64,000 bases of DNA from the NCBI RefSeq assembly GCF_034931125.1, contig NZ_JAYGHM010000034.1, positions 1-64,000 of the forward strand, written 5' to 3'. A program made the position numbers and the translations under genes. The DNA comes from Rivularia sp034931125. GTDB lineage: Bacteria; Cyanobacteriota; Cyanobacteriia; Cyanobacteriales; Nostocaceae. The notes below the pieces were generated by a model. It was not told where the DNA came from and searched no databases. It saw nothing but the letters and a program-made list of their open reading frames with translations. Below are positions 8,205 to 17,886 of the stretch, piece by piece (the first letter of the stretch is position 1; every line of letters starts with the position of its first letter).

Positions 8205-10730
8205 CTAAACTTCCACTACCACTTCTTGCTCGGTTTCGACAAACTCTTGAACGCGAGCGCGGTATTTTCTTAGGGATTCATCGACCCATTCGCGATCGTT
8301 GCCGTTAACATATAGATGTACTAATGGTTCGCTAGCGTCTGGTAGAACTAGTACCCAACTATCGTCGTAGGGCTGACAAATTTTCACCCCATCAATTAAT
8401 TCCAGTTGTTCTGGGGGATGAGTTTCTACTAAGTGCCGCATTAATGCACCTTTGACCGTCCAAGGACAGCGGGTTGTGTAAGTTTTATGAATTACGCGGG
8501 GTAATTCGGAACGTACTGTGGTAAGGGAACGTTCTTGAATTGTGAGCATTTCAATCAGTTTGGCAATACAGAACATTGCATCAAATCCGGGATGCAGTTG
8601 TGGCACAATAAAGCCGGTCTCTCCACTACCACCCAAAACTACATTAGGATTCTTTTGACAAGCTTCCATTAATGCTGTGGGATTTGCTTTGGTGCGAATT
8701 ACTTTACCATCATGACGACGGGCAATTTGCTCTACAGCGCTAGAAGAATGCACTGGTACTACTACACTTCCCCTGGGGTGAGCAGTTAACATCATGTCTA
8801 CCATCAAGGCTGTGAGCATTTCCCCGCGAATGGGAATACCGGATTCATCAACTAGTATCAGTTGTTCGCCGTTTGCCGTGACCTGTACGCCAAAGTTCGC
8901 TTTGAGGGCTTCGACTACATGACCTAACTGGGTCAGCAAGGCTTCCAGATCGGTTTCTGAACTGGCAAGTTTATTTAAACTGGCATTGAGTACCACCGCA
9001 TCAGCACCAAATTTATCTAACATCTGCGGTAATACAGCCCCAGATACTCCATAAACGTAATCAATTACGACTTTTGCCCGACTGTGACGAATGGTATCGA
9101 TATTTATGAGATTTTCAAAAGCGTTGCAGTAACGGTCAGCTAACTGACTGGGATAGGCAACATTACCAATTTCGTGAATTTGCGCCCGTCGCATATCTTC
9201 TTTAAAATATGCACCTTCGATTTTCTTTTCTTTGGCTTTAGGAATATTGATTCCCTTAGCATCAAGAAATTCAATCAAGATATAGTCGGGACGGTTGGGA
9301 TGGATACGGACGTGAATACCGCCAGCTACGCCCATATTAGGGATGATGGTACGGGCGATCGGTAAAGCCGTTGCATCTAGGTTTTGAATTTCGATGCCTA
9401 CAGACATTAAACCAGCAATCAATGAGCGAGTTACCATCCGGGATATATTCCGCTGGTCGCGAGACACCGTAACTTGGCAACCTGGTTTTAAAGTGGAACC
9501 ATAAGCAGCACCCAACTTAACTGCAAATTCTGGAGTAACATCAATATTTGCTGACCCTTGAACACCCCGCTGTCCAAATAAATTACGTTGGGCAATGTTA
9601 CCCCAAATCAAATTTATATTTAAAATCGCGCCCGACTCAATCTTTTTACTGGGCCATACGCGCACACCGGGGCTAATTTGAGCTTCTTCTCCCACCGTGG
9701 ACAGCGAACCAACTACCGCTGCTTCCAGGACATGAGCGCGACGATCTACACGAGTACCGCGAGAAATTACGCAGGCACTTAACTGAGCTTCATCACCAAC
9801 TATTGCTCCGTTCCAGACTATTGGGCGCTTCAAATTGGCATCGGCACCAATGGTAACGTTGTCTCCAATCACGGTTCCTGCTTCGATGTGGACTCTATGA
9901 CCGATACGACAGTTATCGCCAATTAATGCTGGTGTTTCAATTACCGCTGAAGACTCGATGTGAGTATTTTGACCAACCCATAAACCGGAGGAAATTTCCT
10001 TATAGGGAAAATCAGCTTTAACTTTGCGGTTGAGAACATCATACTGAGCTTCGCGGTAAGCATCTAAATGTCCGACATCGCACCAGTAACCGGAAGCAAC
10101 ATAGCCAAACATCGGCTCGTCTTTTTCGAGAAGTAGCGGGAATAACTCTTTGGAAAAGTCCGATTCTTGGTTCGCGGGCAGATATTCCAAAACTTCAGGT
10201 TCTAGAATATAAGCGCCGGTATTTACGGTATCGGAAAAAATTTCGCTAGTGGAAGGTTTTTCTAAAAAGCGTTTGATGCGTCCTTCTTCATCGGTAATGA
10301 CTACCCCAAATTCAATGGGATTAGGAACGCGGGTCAAAATTAAAGTGGCTTTGGATTTTTTTTCTTTGTGATATTTAATTGCTGCTGTCAGGTCAAAATC
10401 AGTGATACTATCTCCGCTGATCACCAAAAACGTATCATCTAGAAGCTCAGCAATGTTCTTTACGCAACCTGCCGTACCTAAAGGCTGGTCTTCTTCCACA
10501 GCGTAGGTCATCTGTACGCCAAAATCGCTACCATCTTGGAAGTAGTCTCGCATCGTATCTGGCAAATAATGCAAGGTCGCAATAATTTCTGTAATGTCGT
10601 GCCGTTTGAGAAGATTGATGATATGTTCGGCAATTGGTCGATTGAGGATAGGCACCATTGGTTTGGGTAGGTCGCAAGTTAACGGACGAAGCCGCGTCCC
10701 GGAACCTCCAGCCATAAGTACTGCTCGCAT
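8205..10730 (-). CDS. Mannose-1-phosphate guanylyltransferase-like protein fused to a degenerate phosphomannomutase domain
   Basis: An 841-aa three-part protein. Residues 1-235 are a sugar-1-phosphate nucleotidyltransferase (MAGGSGTRLRPLT at 6-18, LPKPMVPI, LVISGDSITDFD, FLEKP). Residues about 250-375 are left-handed beta-helix hexapeptide repeats (IGDNCRIG, IGDNVTIGA). Residues about 385-841 follow the alpha-D-phosphohexomutase fold. The mutase part lacks the phosphoserine loop TASHNP (VAGGIHVRIHPN at 468-479 stands there) and the metal loop DGDGDR (VTANGEQLILVDESG instead). It probably makes GDP-mannose or another activated sugar, with the C-terminal domain acting as a regulator or structural part. 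This architecture is known in cyanobacteria. The gene stands alone. Confidence 0.85.
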   Translation of the reverse strand: MRAVLMAGGSGTRLRPLTCDLPKPMVPILNRPIAEHIINLLKRHDITEIIATLHYLPDTMRDYFQDGSDFGVQMTYAVEEDQPLGTAGCVKNIAELLDDTFLVISGDSITDFDLTAAIKYHKEKKSKATLILTRVPNPIEFGVVITDEEGRIKRFLEKPSTSEIFSDTVNTGAYILEPEVLEYLPANQESDFSKELFPLLLEKDEPMFGYVASGYWCDVGHLDAYREAQYDVLNRKVKADFPYKEISSGLWVGQNTHIESSAVIETPALIGDNCRIGHRVHIEAGTVIGDNVTIGADANLKRPIVWNGAIVGDEAQLSACVISRGTRVDRRAHVLEAAVVGSLSTVGEEAQISPGVRVWPSKKIESGAILNINLIWGNIAQRNLFGQRGVQGSANIDVTPEFAVKLGAAYGSTLKPGCQVTVSRDQRNISRMVTRSLIAGLMSVGIEIQNLDATALPIARTIIPNMGVAGGIHVRIHPNRPDYILIEFLDAKGINIPKAKEKKIEGAYFKEDMRRAQIHEIGNVAYPSQLADRYCNAFENLINIDTIRHSRAKVVIDYVYGVSGAVLPQMLDKFGADAVVLNASLNKLASSETDLEALLTQLGHVVEALKANFGVQVTANGEQLILVDESGIPIRGEMLTALMVDMMLTAHPRGSVVVPVHSSSAVEQIARRHDGKVIRTKANPTALMEACQKNPNVVLGGSGETGFIVPQLHPGFDAMFCIAKLIEMLTIQERSLTTVRSELPRVIHKTYTTRCPWTVKGALMRHLVETHPPEQLELIDGVKICQPYDDSWVLVLPDASEPLVHLYVNGNDREWVDESLRKYRARVQEFVETEQEVVVEV

Positions 10731-11053
10731 AAATCCTCCATTTCATTGGTTTCTAACAGTCGTCATGTTACTAGTATTGAATTGAAGTACTGGGTTGTGA
10801 AATAATAGAAATCAAGAATTAGCAATCGGTTACTTGGATAGAATTCTAGCCCTCAATTAATAGTCTTTCATCGCCAGTCAATGCAATCAACTTTTCAATA
10901 CTTGATAAATAAAGCTATATGGTTCTGTATCTAGTTTCCTAGGTCTCCTGAAATTTGAGGAACTTCCTCAAGATGCATATAGTCACAATTAAATTATCTA
11001 TAAAATCGGCGCATCTTAACCAAAAAAAGATATTAAGCGTTTGGTTCAAGTTG
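10731..11053. other. Intergenic region, no gene seen
   Basis: This 323-bp AT-rich spacer lies between two minus-strand genes and should contain the promoter of the fused nucleotidyltransferase gene. A small hairpin (tgagg-aactt-cctca, near 10957-10971) is the only structure I noticed. No ORF is supported. Confidence 0.35.
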
Positions 11054-12175
11054 CTAAGATGTCGTATTTGCAGCGCGAGTTAACCATATATTGCGAACAT
11101 CTTCTGACATTGGGAGTAATTTAAGAAATTCTTGCACCGATTCTAATTTCCATTCTAAGGGTGCATGAGACGATATTTGAATTTCACTTACATTCATAGC
11201 ATAACGAATAATTGCCTCGCATAGTGCCGCAGCTTCGATAATTGGCTGTGAATCAAGCCAAACTGGAAAAATACGGGCTTCAAAGGTCAGTTTATCGGGG
11301 ATGGGATGAATTAAGTTTTTGAGGTTAAAGTCGCAATATTTTGTCAATTCAAGTTTAGCTACTCGCAATCGAGCTTCTTTCCACGGTAATTCCCGAAAGT
11401 CGGATTCGTTAACTAATTTTAATAAGGCTAAATCCCAACTTCCCAAGCGTCTGCATTTGGGGTTAGTTCCTACTAATCTTTTCAGGTTTTCTCCATGTGT
11501 GTGGAAAATATTGACTAAATTAGTAAATACATTTGCAGAACATAATGGTTTTGCATCAAAGTGGATGTGAGTTGCACCTTCAACGGGAGCAGTAAAACCA
11601 AGTAGACGCGCTGTTTTTAAAAGGACTTCTAAATTTTCCAGATGATTTGTATCGATAGGTGCTGAAATTAGCTCGCAGGGACGTTCTCGCTCTCCTGGTA
11701 ACGGTGCTGCGATCGCCACGGGATTTCCAGTACGATCGGCAACACGCACCATTCCTTCTACTCCTTCTTCTACACGAGTCCCAAATAAATCGGCGATCGG
11801 GTGAAGAACTTCGGCTTGATTTTTTTCAGCGTTTGCTTGACGAGTGATTAATTCTAAAAAACGAGTATCGTCGCTAACAATTCTATACCATCCCGGTTTC
11901 GGTAGTTGCGACTTATTTAAATCATCTTGCAGAGTTAAATCATCAACGCATTTGGCAATTAAATTTCCTTGTCGATCTATAACTTCAAAACCCAAAGTTA
12001 GATTATGAAATAAAGGCTTTCCCGGAACAAGACTTAGTTCGGATTGAGGATAAAATATCCGACGCATCAGACCATTGTTTGCTAGTGCGATCGAATCTGC
12101 TAAATCTTTTCTACTTAATCCGAGTGGTGCTAATAATTCAATTTCACAACCAATTTTCCAATTTAATGTTGACAT
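11054..12175 (-). CDS. Putative amidoligase-family enzyme
   Basis: A 373-aa protein resembling the putative amidoligase (COOH-NH2 ligase fold) family. Those enzymes are predicted to form amide or peptide bonds with ATP. Supporting motifs are the N-terminal acidic pair WKIGCEIELLAPLG, a second acidic centre DDTRFLELI, the His motif ATHIHFDAKP and a C-terminal LTFEARIFPVW resembling the F-E-x-R motif. No membrane segment or signal peptide is visible. It stands alone, so the substrate is unknown. Some relatives accompany peptide-tagging or cell-wall gene sets, but no such partner is here. The assignment rests on motif recognition only. Confidence 0.55.
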   Translation of the reverse strand: MSTLNWKIGCEIELLAPLGLSRKDLADSIALANNGLMRRIFYPQSELSLVPGKPLFHNLTLGFEVIDRQGNLIAKCVDDLTLQDDLNKSQLPKPGWYRIVSDDTRFLELITRQANAEKNQAEVLHPIADLFGTRVEEGVEGMVRVADRTGNPVAIAAPLPGERERPCELISAPIDTNHLENLEVLLKTARLLGFTAPVEGATHIHFDAKPLCSANVFTNLVNIFHTHGENLKRLVGTNPKCRRLGSWDLALLKLVNESDFRELPWKEARLRVAKLELTKYCDFNLKNLIHPIPDKLTFEARIFPVWLDSQPIIEAAALCEAIIRYAMNVSEIQISSHAPLEWKLESVQEFLKLLPMSEDVRNIWLTRAANTTS

Positions 12176-12241
12176 ATAAGTTTTTAATTGTAAGTAATTA
12201 TAATTAGATATAAAAATAGGCAGGCTAAAAGCCCACCACTA

Positions 12242-12480
12242 GATATAGCGGTTTTCACTTGGGTAAAATCCAGACTAAACCTCACCGAGTAAAATTTTAA
12301 GGTCTGAGCAAGACGGNNNNNNNNNNNNNNNNNNNNNNNNNNNNNNNNNNNNNNNNNNNNNNNNNNNNNNNNNNNNNNNNNNNNNNNNNNNNNNNNNNNN
12401 NNNNNNNNNNNNNNNCCCCGTCCTGTCGGACACCCCTCTCCTTACTAAGGAGAGGGGAAGGGGGTGAGGTCTAATTTATC
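12242..12480. repeat. Gap-interrupted copy of the tatagcggtttt element
   Basis: The left end atatagcggttttcacttgg matches the left terminus of the MITE-like element at 22079. After an assembly gap (12317-12415) comes a 12-bp perfect hairpin, ctctcctta-c-taaggagag, in a pyrimidine-rich context that also resembles the interior of that element. The right terminus is not seen. Confidence 0.5.
12317..12415. other. Assembly gap (N run)
   Basis: 99 undetermined bases between repeat-derived sequences. No statement about content is possible. Confidence 0.95.
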
Positions 12481-12503
12481 TTGAGTTTTAATAACTAGAT
12501 ATT

Positions 12504-13043
12504 TTATCTTTGAGTTTGTTGCAAAGCTTGTTCAATTACCTGTTGTTGACCTAAAATTAGATTTTTCTCAATCCTTATTTTTGCATCATAAGGAGAAGAT
12601 TCACCCCAGAGAGTAGCCAGCTTTTCAGCATCATTGTAGTTATATTTGGAATCGCTATACAGTTGCAAAGCAGGATTAGAACCCTGCACTTTTTGCAACC
12701 CTTGAATCCTTGCATCTACAAGGAACTGTTCGAGGATAGCAACATCAGATTTACCCCAGATAATTTTTCTACCCATTCTAGCTTTTGCTTCAGATACAGA
12801 TTGTCCCCAGTAATCTGCAAGTACACGAGCATCCCAGTAATCATATTTGCTACTAAAAAAGGCTTTTAGTTCTTTATCTTGAACTTGTTTTGCTGATGCT
12901 TTGATAAAGTTGTTTTGCTGAACGCTCAAAGATTTTTGAGGTGAAGTTTGATTGGTTATCTGAGCATTAACATTACTGATAGTGCTAGCGGAACTTAAAA
13001 ACAAACCTAAAGATAATAATAATATTTTCATATTGGACTTCAT
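12504..13043 (-). CDS. Secreted protein with two internal YDYxDAxxLAxxWG repeats
   Basis: A 179-aa protein with a signal peptide (MKSNMKILLLSLGLFLSSAS, cleavage probably after NVNA). Two homologous units of about 34 residues lie at 66-97 (SKYDYWDARVLADYWG...) and 133-165 (SKYNYNDAEKLATLWG...). Each continues with a helical stretch ending in a GRKIIWG or EKNLILG type segment. The unit presumably folds as a small helical repeat outside the cytoplasmic membrane. I recognise the repeat pattern from cyanobacterial hypothetical proteins, but no function is known to me. It is monocistronic, and the 5' side holds a long AT-rich spacer. Confidence 0.7.
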   Translation of the reverse strand: MKSNMKILLLSLGLFLSSASTISNVNAQITNQTSPQKSLSVQQNNFIKASAKQVQDKELKAFFSSKYDYWDARVLADYWGQSVSEAKARMGRKIIWGKSDVAILEQFLVDARIQGLQKVQGSNPALQLYSDSKYNYNDAEKLATLWGESSPYDAKIRIEKNLILGQQQVIEQALQQTQR

Positions 13044-13618
13044 GATTTCTGTCTCCTAATTTATAAATTTTGGATATTCGTTTTTTTGGTGTTTAAGAAC
13101 TCAATATAACTAAAAGCTAGATTGAATGTTTAAACTTACTTACTATTTGTTGAATACATTTTTAGACCATATGTTTCCGGATAATTACAGAAACATTTTT
13201 TTGTATTAAAAGCTTTAGCCATTTTTTGCCAAGTATAGCAATCCGAATTGATATATAAGGAAATATGTAGATTATACGTTAAGATTGCAAGTTAAATTTG
13301 ATTCAGCCCTGGCGACTCCCCTCAACGGTCGTGTTCCTCCGCACGGGGGTAGATTCACCGCCTGCACGGGTTATTATAGTAGCGGTTTAAACTGCCAGCT
13401 TCTTTATAAAATTCTTACGAATCATTTAGGATTGCTATATATAGAGAACTAAATCTCTTACTAACAACCATTACAAACAGAACTAAATTCATCAATGCAA
13501 GCAGAGCATACTATATAAAAAATAAGCTACTTTCAGAATAAAAAAAGCAGGAATATTTCGTAATTTATTTCTATGAATATTTGTTTAATATAGGAAATAT
13601 ACTTATAAAATCTGCAAA
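13044..13618. other. Intergenic region, no gene seen
   Basis: 575 bp of AT-rich spacer. Near 13310-13400 is a GC-richer island (cctccgcacgggggtag, then tagcggtttaaactgcc) that looks like dispersed repeat remnant. The remainder has no ORF or RNA gene that I can support. Confidence 0.35.
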
Positions 13619-14833
13619 TTAAGATTTTAAATCTTGCTGTATCCATTCCAAATGTTTTGGTAACAACTGTGCTAAATCATACTTTTGTAAAATAGTTTCT
13701 CGCGCTTGCTCTCGAATTGAAGACATTTTATGCGGATGGTTTAGTACTTCTTCTACACGACTGCATATTTCTTGTGGTGAAAAGAAATCTACTAGTAAAC
13801 CGTTGACACCATCTTCAATTACTTCAGTCACAGGTGCGGTATTTGAAGCGACTATTAAGCAACCTGTAGATAAAGCTTCCAACATTGACCAAGATAAAAC
13901 AAAAGGACGGGTTAAATAAATGTGAACTGAGGAAGCTTGCAATACTTGCAGATATTCACCATAAGGCAGCAAACCTGTAAAATGAACTCTTGTTAAATCG
14001 AGGGGTACTTTTTCAAGCATCAACTGTTTGTAAGTTTGACCGTCGGGAAGCTGCTTCCCATAAGCAACTCTATCTTCTCCAACAATTACTACATGACAAT
14101 TCGGTCGTTTCTGCTGGAGTAATGCAACAGTTTCGATAAACTGCGGAAAACCTCGATAAGGTTCCATACCCCTTGCAACATAAGTAATAATTTCTTCTAC
14201 ATTAGATAAGTCGAGATTAATTCGTGGTAAAACTAATTTTGCTTCCGGCTTTGGTTGAAAATAATTTGTATCAATCCCATCATGAGATACAGTAATTTTA
14301 CTATGATATTCTAAGGGGAACTGCTGACGTTGCCAATTAGTCGGAGACATACCGCGATCGCAACTGTATAAGTCAATCAAAATGGGAGCATTCTTGATCC
14401 GGATTCGAGCTTCATCATCGGGAGTTAAGGGGTCTACGGGGTCAAAATCAGCATCCGTTCCATGTGCATGATAAAACCATTCAAAATAACAAAGTAAAGT
14501 AGCTTGCGGAAAAGCATCTTTGATAAATAACGTCGGGCCCCAACCAGAATGACCGTAAACTATATCTGGAATAAAACCTTTTTGCTTTAACTCTTCGGCT
14601 AAACGGTAAACTGCTTGTCCTTGAAGCACGGCTTTTTCTAAAGGTCTGACATAATGGTGAGTTTCAGGACAAACTTCTCGACTAGAACCATAAATAGCTT
14701 TTATAACTCCAGGTAGAGAACCTTCACGACGAGTAGTAGCGAAAACAACTTGATTATTTGGATTTTGCGCTAAAGCTACAGCTAAGTGACGAAACTGAGC
14801 CGGGAAATTTGAGTGTAAAAATAAAATACGCAT
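13619..14833 (-). CDS. Glycosyltransferase family 4-like protein
   Basis: A 404-aa GT-B fold glycosyltransferase. The N-terminal domain starts MRILFLHSNFPAQFRHLA and includes the acceptor-side segment YFEWFYHAHGTDADFDP. The C-terminal donor-binding domain has YVARGMEPYRGFPQFIE and VVIVGEDR. The E-x7-E type motif is in MLEALSTGCLIVASNTAPVTE. It would transfer a sugar from a nucleotide donor in polysaccharide, glycolipid or glycoprotein synthesis in the cytoplasm; donor and acceptor are not predictable. Other sugar-nucleotide genes occur in the window but none is adjacent, so there is no operon to assign it to. Confidence 0.85.
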   Translation of the reverse strand: MRILFLHSNFPAQFRHLAVALAQNPNNQVVFATTRREGSLPGVIKAIYGSSREVCPETHHYVRPLEKAVLQGQAVYRLAEELKQKGFIPDIVYGHSGWGPTLFIKDAFPQATLLCYFEWFYHAHGTDADFDPVDPLTPDDEARIRIKNAPILIDLYSCDRGMSPTNWQRQQFPLEYHSKITVSHDGIDTNYFQPKPEAKLVLPRINLDLSNVEEIITYVARGMEPYRGFPQFIETVALLQQKRPNCHVVIVGEDRVAYGKQLPDGQTYKQLMLEKVPLDLTRVHFTGLLPYGEYLQVLQASSVHIYLTRPFVLSWSMLEALSTGCLIVASNTAPVTEVIEDGVNGLLVDFFSPQEICSRVEEVLNHPHKMSSIREQARETILQKYDLAQLLPKHLEWIQQDLKS

Positions 14834-15005
14834 ATTCAGTTATCAATTATCAGTTAACAGTGACCAGCGATCGGTTTACTGGTGATAATTGTAATTTAAT
14901 ATATAGCAGGTTTCGTTTAAATGTAGTACATTCGGACGGGCTAGGAAGCCCCGCCTTAAGCTGTTACGCACTTAATTTGTATAATACTAGCGAGCAAGAT
15001 GTATG

Positions 15006-15086
15006 NNNNNNNNNNNNNNNNNNNNNNNNNNNNNNNNNNNNNNNNNNNNNNNNNNNNNNNNNNNNNNNNNNNNNNNNNNNNNNNNN
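15006..15086. other. Assembly gap (N run)
   Basis: 81 undetermined bases inside a repeat-rich spacer between the glycosyltransferase and radA. Confidence 0.95.
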
Positions 15087-15115
15087 AATATATGATTTAG
15101 ATGCTTTTTAGCTTA

Positions 15116-15132
15116 AGGAGCAAGATGCTCCT
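15116..15132. repeat. 17-bp hairpin repeat (aggagcaagatgctcct)
   Basis: A perfect 7-bp stem with a 3-nt loop. Hairpins of the same geometry occur at 22511-22527 (gcgagcgtcccgctcgc) and 28377-28393 (gcgaccatcttggtcgc), each in STRR-rich spacers. They look like one family of variable-stem dispersed hairpins. Confidence 0.6.
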
Positions 15133-15189
15133 ACTACAAAGTTTTGATAACTCCTATTTCTCCTTGTCCCCTTGTCTCCCCATCTCCCA

Positions 15190-16746
15190 TCACTCCTCCA
15201 TTTCCATATCCTCCTCATCCGGTTCCAAATCTTCATCAGTAAGTGTTTGCTGGGGTATTGCTGCAATAATCGCGTCTATCACTTTGGAAACCTGGACAAT
15301 TTCTATATCTAATTCGGGAAATTTCTGTCCTTTGGGGACGATCGCTCGTTTAAATCCTAACTTCGCTGCTTCTTTTAACCTTAATTCCATTTGGGATACC
15401 GATCGCACTTGTCCCCCTAAACCGACTTCACCAATTAATACGGTACCGGAATCTACGATTCGATCTCGGAAACTAGCAACAATCGCGATCGCAATTCCCA
15501 AATCGACTGCTGGTTCTTCTACATTTAATCCCCCTGCGGAAGCAACGTAGGAATCTAACTTGGACATGGGAATCCCGACTCGTTTTTCTAATACTGCCAA
15601 AATTTGCACCAAACGACTGTAATCTACTCCGGTGGTGGAACGACGGGGAGAAGAGTAACTAGTCGGACTTACCAAAGCTTGCAATTCCACAACAATGGGA
15701 CGAGTACCTTCGCAAGCTACCACAATCGCAGTACCGGGTGCTGGGTCATCGCGACTACCTAAAAATAATTCACTGGGGTTGGGAACTTCCCGCAATCCGT
15801 TCGCAACCATTTCAAAGATACCAATTTCATGGGTCGCACCAAAACGGTTTTTTACGGTTCTCAATAAGCGATGGGAAGCAAATCTGTCTCCTTCAAAATA
15901 CAGCACGGTATCAACCAAGTGTTCCAGAACTTTCGGACCTGCGATCGCGCCTTCTTTAGTGACGTGTCCTACGATTAACATGGTAATGTCTTCATGTTTT
16001 GCCACTTTCATCAAAGCCGCAGTACATTCTCGTACCTGTGCTACCGAACCTGGTGCAGAAGTTAAGGCTGGGAAAAACACCGTTTGAATACTATCAATTA
16101 CCGCTAAATTTGGTCTGAGAGATTCAATTTCCTTGAGAATTTCTTCTAAATCGGTTTCGGGTAAGATATATAAATCACTTTCAACCTTAACCGATTTTCC
16201 GTTTTGTTCGCTTACTTCTGTCTCTGGTGCTACCGTAACCTTGCCATTACCATTTATTTCTTGACTCAGTTCCTCAGCAACACCCAAACGCGAACCCCTT
16301 AACTTAACTTGTTGTCCGGATTCTTCCCCCGATATATAAAGAACGCGATATTGTTGAGACAATGAATTTGATACTTGTAATAGCAAAGTAGATTTACCGA
16401 TGCCTGGATCGCCACCAATTAACACCATAGAACCTGGAACTACCCCACCACCTAACACCCGGTCTAACTCTCCATAGCCAGAACTCCAGCGTTCAACTTG
16501 GCGATCGCTAATCTGGTCTAACCTTAAAGAAGCTCGCGGTTTAGCTGGTTTGCCACCAGCAGTTTTCTTCTTACTCATCTGAGCGTGCCAAGCACCCACA
16601 CCACGAGAAGATACATCGGTAGAGTTTTGTACCGCAACTTCCTCTTCTAAAGAGTTATAGGTTCCGCAAGCCGGACACTTACCAAACCATTGAGGAGTTT
16701 CTCCGCCACATTGAGAGCAAACGTAATAGGTTTTTGGCTTTGCCAT
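15190..16746 (-). CDS. radA: DNA repair protein RadA/Sms
   Basis: A 518-aa RadA, a RecA-related helicase that drives branch migration during recombination repair. The N-terminal zinc finger has Cys10, Cys13, Cys24 and Cys27 (CSQCG...CPACG). Walker A is GGDPGIGKST (111-120), Walker B is in LAVIDSIQTVF, and the RadA hallmark KNRFG is at 299-303. A Lon-like domain forms the C-terminal third (VGIPMSKLDSYVASAGGL, LIGEVGLGGQVRSV). A linker of roughly 30 residues at about 160-195 is longer than in E. coli RadA. The end is acidic (DEDLEPDEEDMEMEE). It is divergently arranged from rpaB. Confidence 0.93.
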   Translation of the reverse strand: MAKPKTYYVCSQCGGETPQWFGKCPACGTYNSLEEEVAVQNSTDVSSRGVGAWHAQMSKKKTAGGKPAKPRASLRLDQISDRQVERWSSGYGELDRVLGGGVVPGSMVLIGGDPGIGKSTLLLQVSNSLSQQYRVLYISGEESGQQVKLRGSRLGVAEELSQEINGNGKVTVAPETEVSEQNGKSVKVESDLYILPETDLEEILKEIESLRPNLAVIDSIQTVFFPALTSAPGSVAQVRECTAALMKVAKHEDITMLIVGHVTKEGAIAGPKVLEHLVDTVLYFEGDRFASHRLLRTVKNRFGATHEIGIFEMVANGLREVPNPSELFLGSRDDPAPGTAIVVACEGTRPIVVELQALVSPTSYSSPRRSTTGVDYSRLVQILAVLEKRVGIPMSKLDSYVASAGGLNVEEPAVDLGIAIAIVASFRDRIVDSGTVLIGEVGLGGQVRSVSQMELRLKEAAKLGFKRAIVPKGQKFPELDIEIVQVSKVIDAIIAAIPQQTLTDEDLEPDEEDMEMEE

Positions 16747-16910
16747 TCTTAATATTATTAAATAAACTTAAATATTCTTAATTTTCTTTTAAATTGTTGA
16801 GCGAAGCAAAATCGAATAATAGTAATAAGTTCAAGGTTTTCACGAATAAATAATTGGAATGATATCTTAATAATATGGTACTAAAAATTAATCTAGAAAA
16901 ACTTTAGTTA

Positions 16911-16915
16911 AGGAG
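16911..16915 (+). promoter_or_regulatory. Shine-Dalgarno AGGAG that decides the rpaB start
   Basis: AGGAG ends 8 nt before the TTG at 16924 but only 2 nt before the TTG at 16918. The spacing supports 16924 and an N-terminus of MENHKEKIL, which also places the phospho-acceptor at Asp56 as in RpaB proteins. Confidence 0.6.
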
Positions 16916-16923
16916 CGTTGAGA

Positions 16924-17652
16924 TTGGAAAACCATAAAGAAAAAATCCTGGTAGTAGACGACGAAGCCAGCATTCGCCGGATTTTAGAAACGCGGCTTTC
17001 AATGATTGGCTACGATGTGGTCACGGCTGGTGATGGGGAAGAAGCTTTAGATACCTTCCGCAAAACAATTCCTGACTTAGTAGTTCTAGATGTAATGATG
17101 CCCAAGCTAGATGGTTACGGTGTCTGTCAAGAATTACGCAAGGAATCTGATGTCCCTATTATTATGCTAACAGCTTTGGGAGATGTCGCAGACAGAATTA
17201 CTGGCTTAGAACTCGGTGCTGATGACTATGTAGTAAAACCATTTTCCCCCAAAGAACTAGAAGCTCGCATTCGTTCGGTATTGCGACGAGTAGACAAAAC
17301 TGGTGGTTCTGGGATTCCCAGTTCTGGAGTAATACACGTAAGTACGATTAAAATCGACACAAATAAGCGTCAAGTTTATAAAGGTGACGAACGCATTCGC
17401 TTAACGGGAATGGAATTTAATTTACTAGAACTTTTAGTAAGTCGTTCGGGAGAAGCTTTTTCCCGGTCGGAAATTTTGCAAGAGGTGTGGGGATATACAC
17501 CAGAACGTCATGTAGACACCCGCGTGGTAGATGTACATATCTCCCGTTTGCGAGCCAAATTAGAAGATGACCCTTCAAATCCAGAATTAATACTTACCGC
17601 AAGAGGTACGGGATATTTGTTTCAACGCATAATTGAACCAGGGGAAGAATAG
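16924..17652 (+). CDS. rpaB: Response regulator RpaB (Ycf27-like)
   Basis: A 242-aa OmpR-family response regulator. Receiver domain: acidic pocket VVDDE at 10-14, phospho-acceptor Asp56 in LVVLDVMMPK, the TAL switch region and Lys in DDYVVKPFSP. The C-terminal winged helix (LTGMEFNLLELL, RHVDTRVVDVHISRLRAKL, TARGTGYLF) binds DNA. The very high resemblance to the cyanobacterial/plastid Ycf27 group points to RpaB, the essential regulator of high-light and phycobilisome/photosystem genes, partner of kinase NblS. The start codon is TTG, chosen by the ribosome-binding site spacing. It is transcribed away from radA; no kinase gene is adjacent. Confidence 0.88.
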   Translation: MENHKEKILVVDDEASIRRILETRLSMIGYDVVTAGDGEEALDTFRKTIPDLVVLDVMMPKLDGYGVCQELRKESDVPIIMLTALGDVADRITGLELGADDYVVKPFSPKELEARIRSVLRRVDKTGGSGIPSSGVIHVSTIKIDTNKRQVYKGDERIRLTGMEFNLLELLVSRSGEAFSRSEILQEVWGYTPERHVDTRVVDVHISRLRAKLEDDPSNPELILTARGTGYLFQRIIEPGEE

Positions 17653-17886
17653 GAAATTACAGTGAGGAGTTAGGAGTTAAGAGTGAGGAGTTAGCAGTTA
17701 AATGCAATACGGTGCTTTTCGTGGAATTTATAGTGACGCTAAACAATTTCGCAAAAAATGCAGCATAGAAGCAAGCTCCGCATGAATTTTAGACTTGAGA
17801 TTAAACGAGCCTTAAAGTTTAACCAAGAAAACAATCCAAAATCTAAAATCTAAAATTGAACTGAATTAACTCATAACTACATCAAA
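17653..17886. repeat. Spacer with STRR (taggagt-type) downstream of rpaB
   Basis: Short heptamer repeats (gaggagttaggagttaagag, 17663-17700) and a later (aatctaaa)n run (17838-17858) fill the gap. No gene is seen. Confidence 0.6.
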
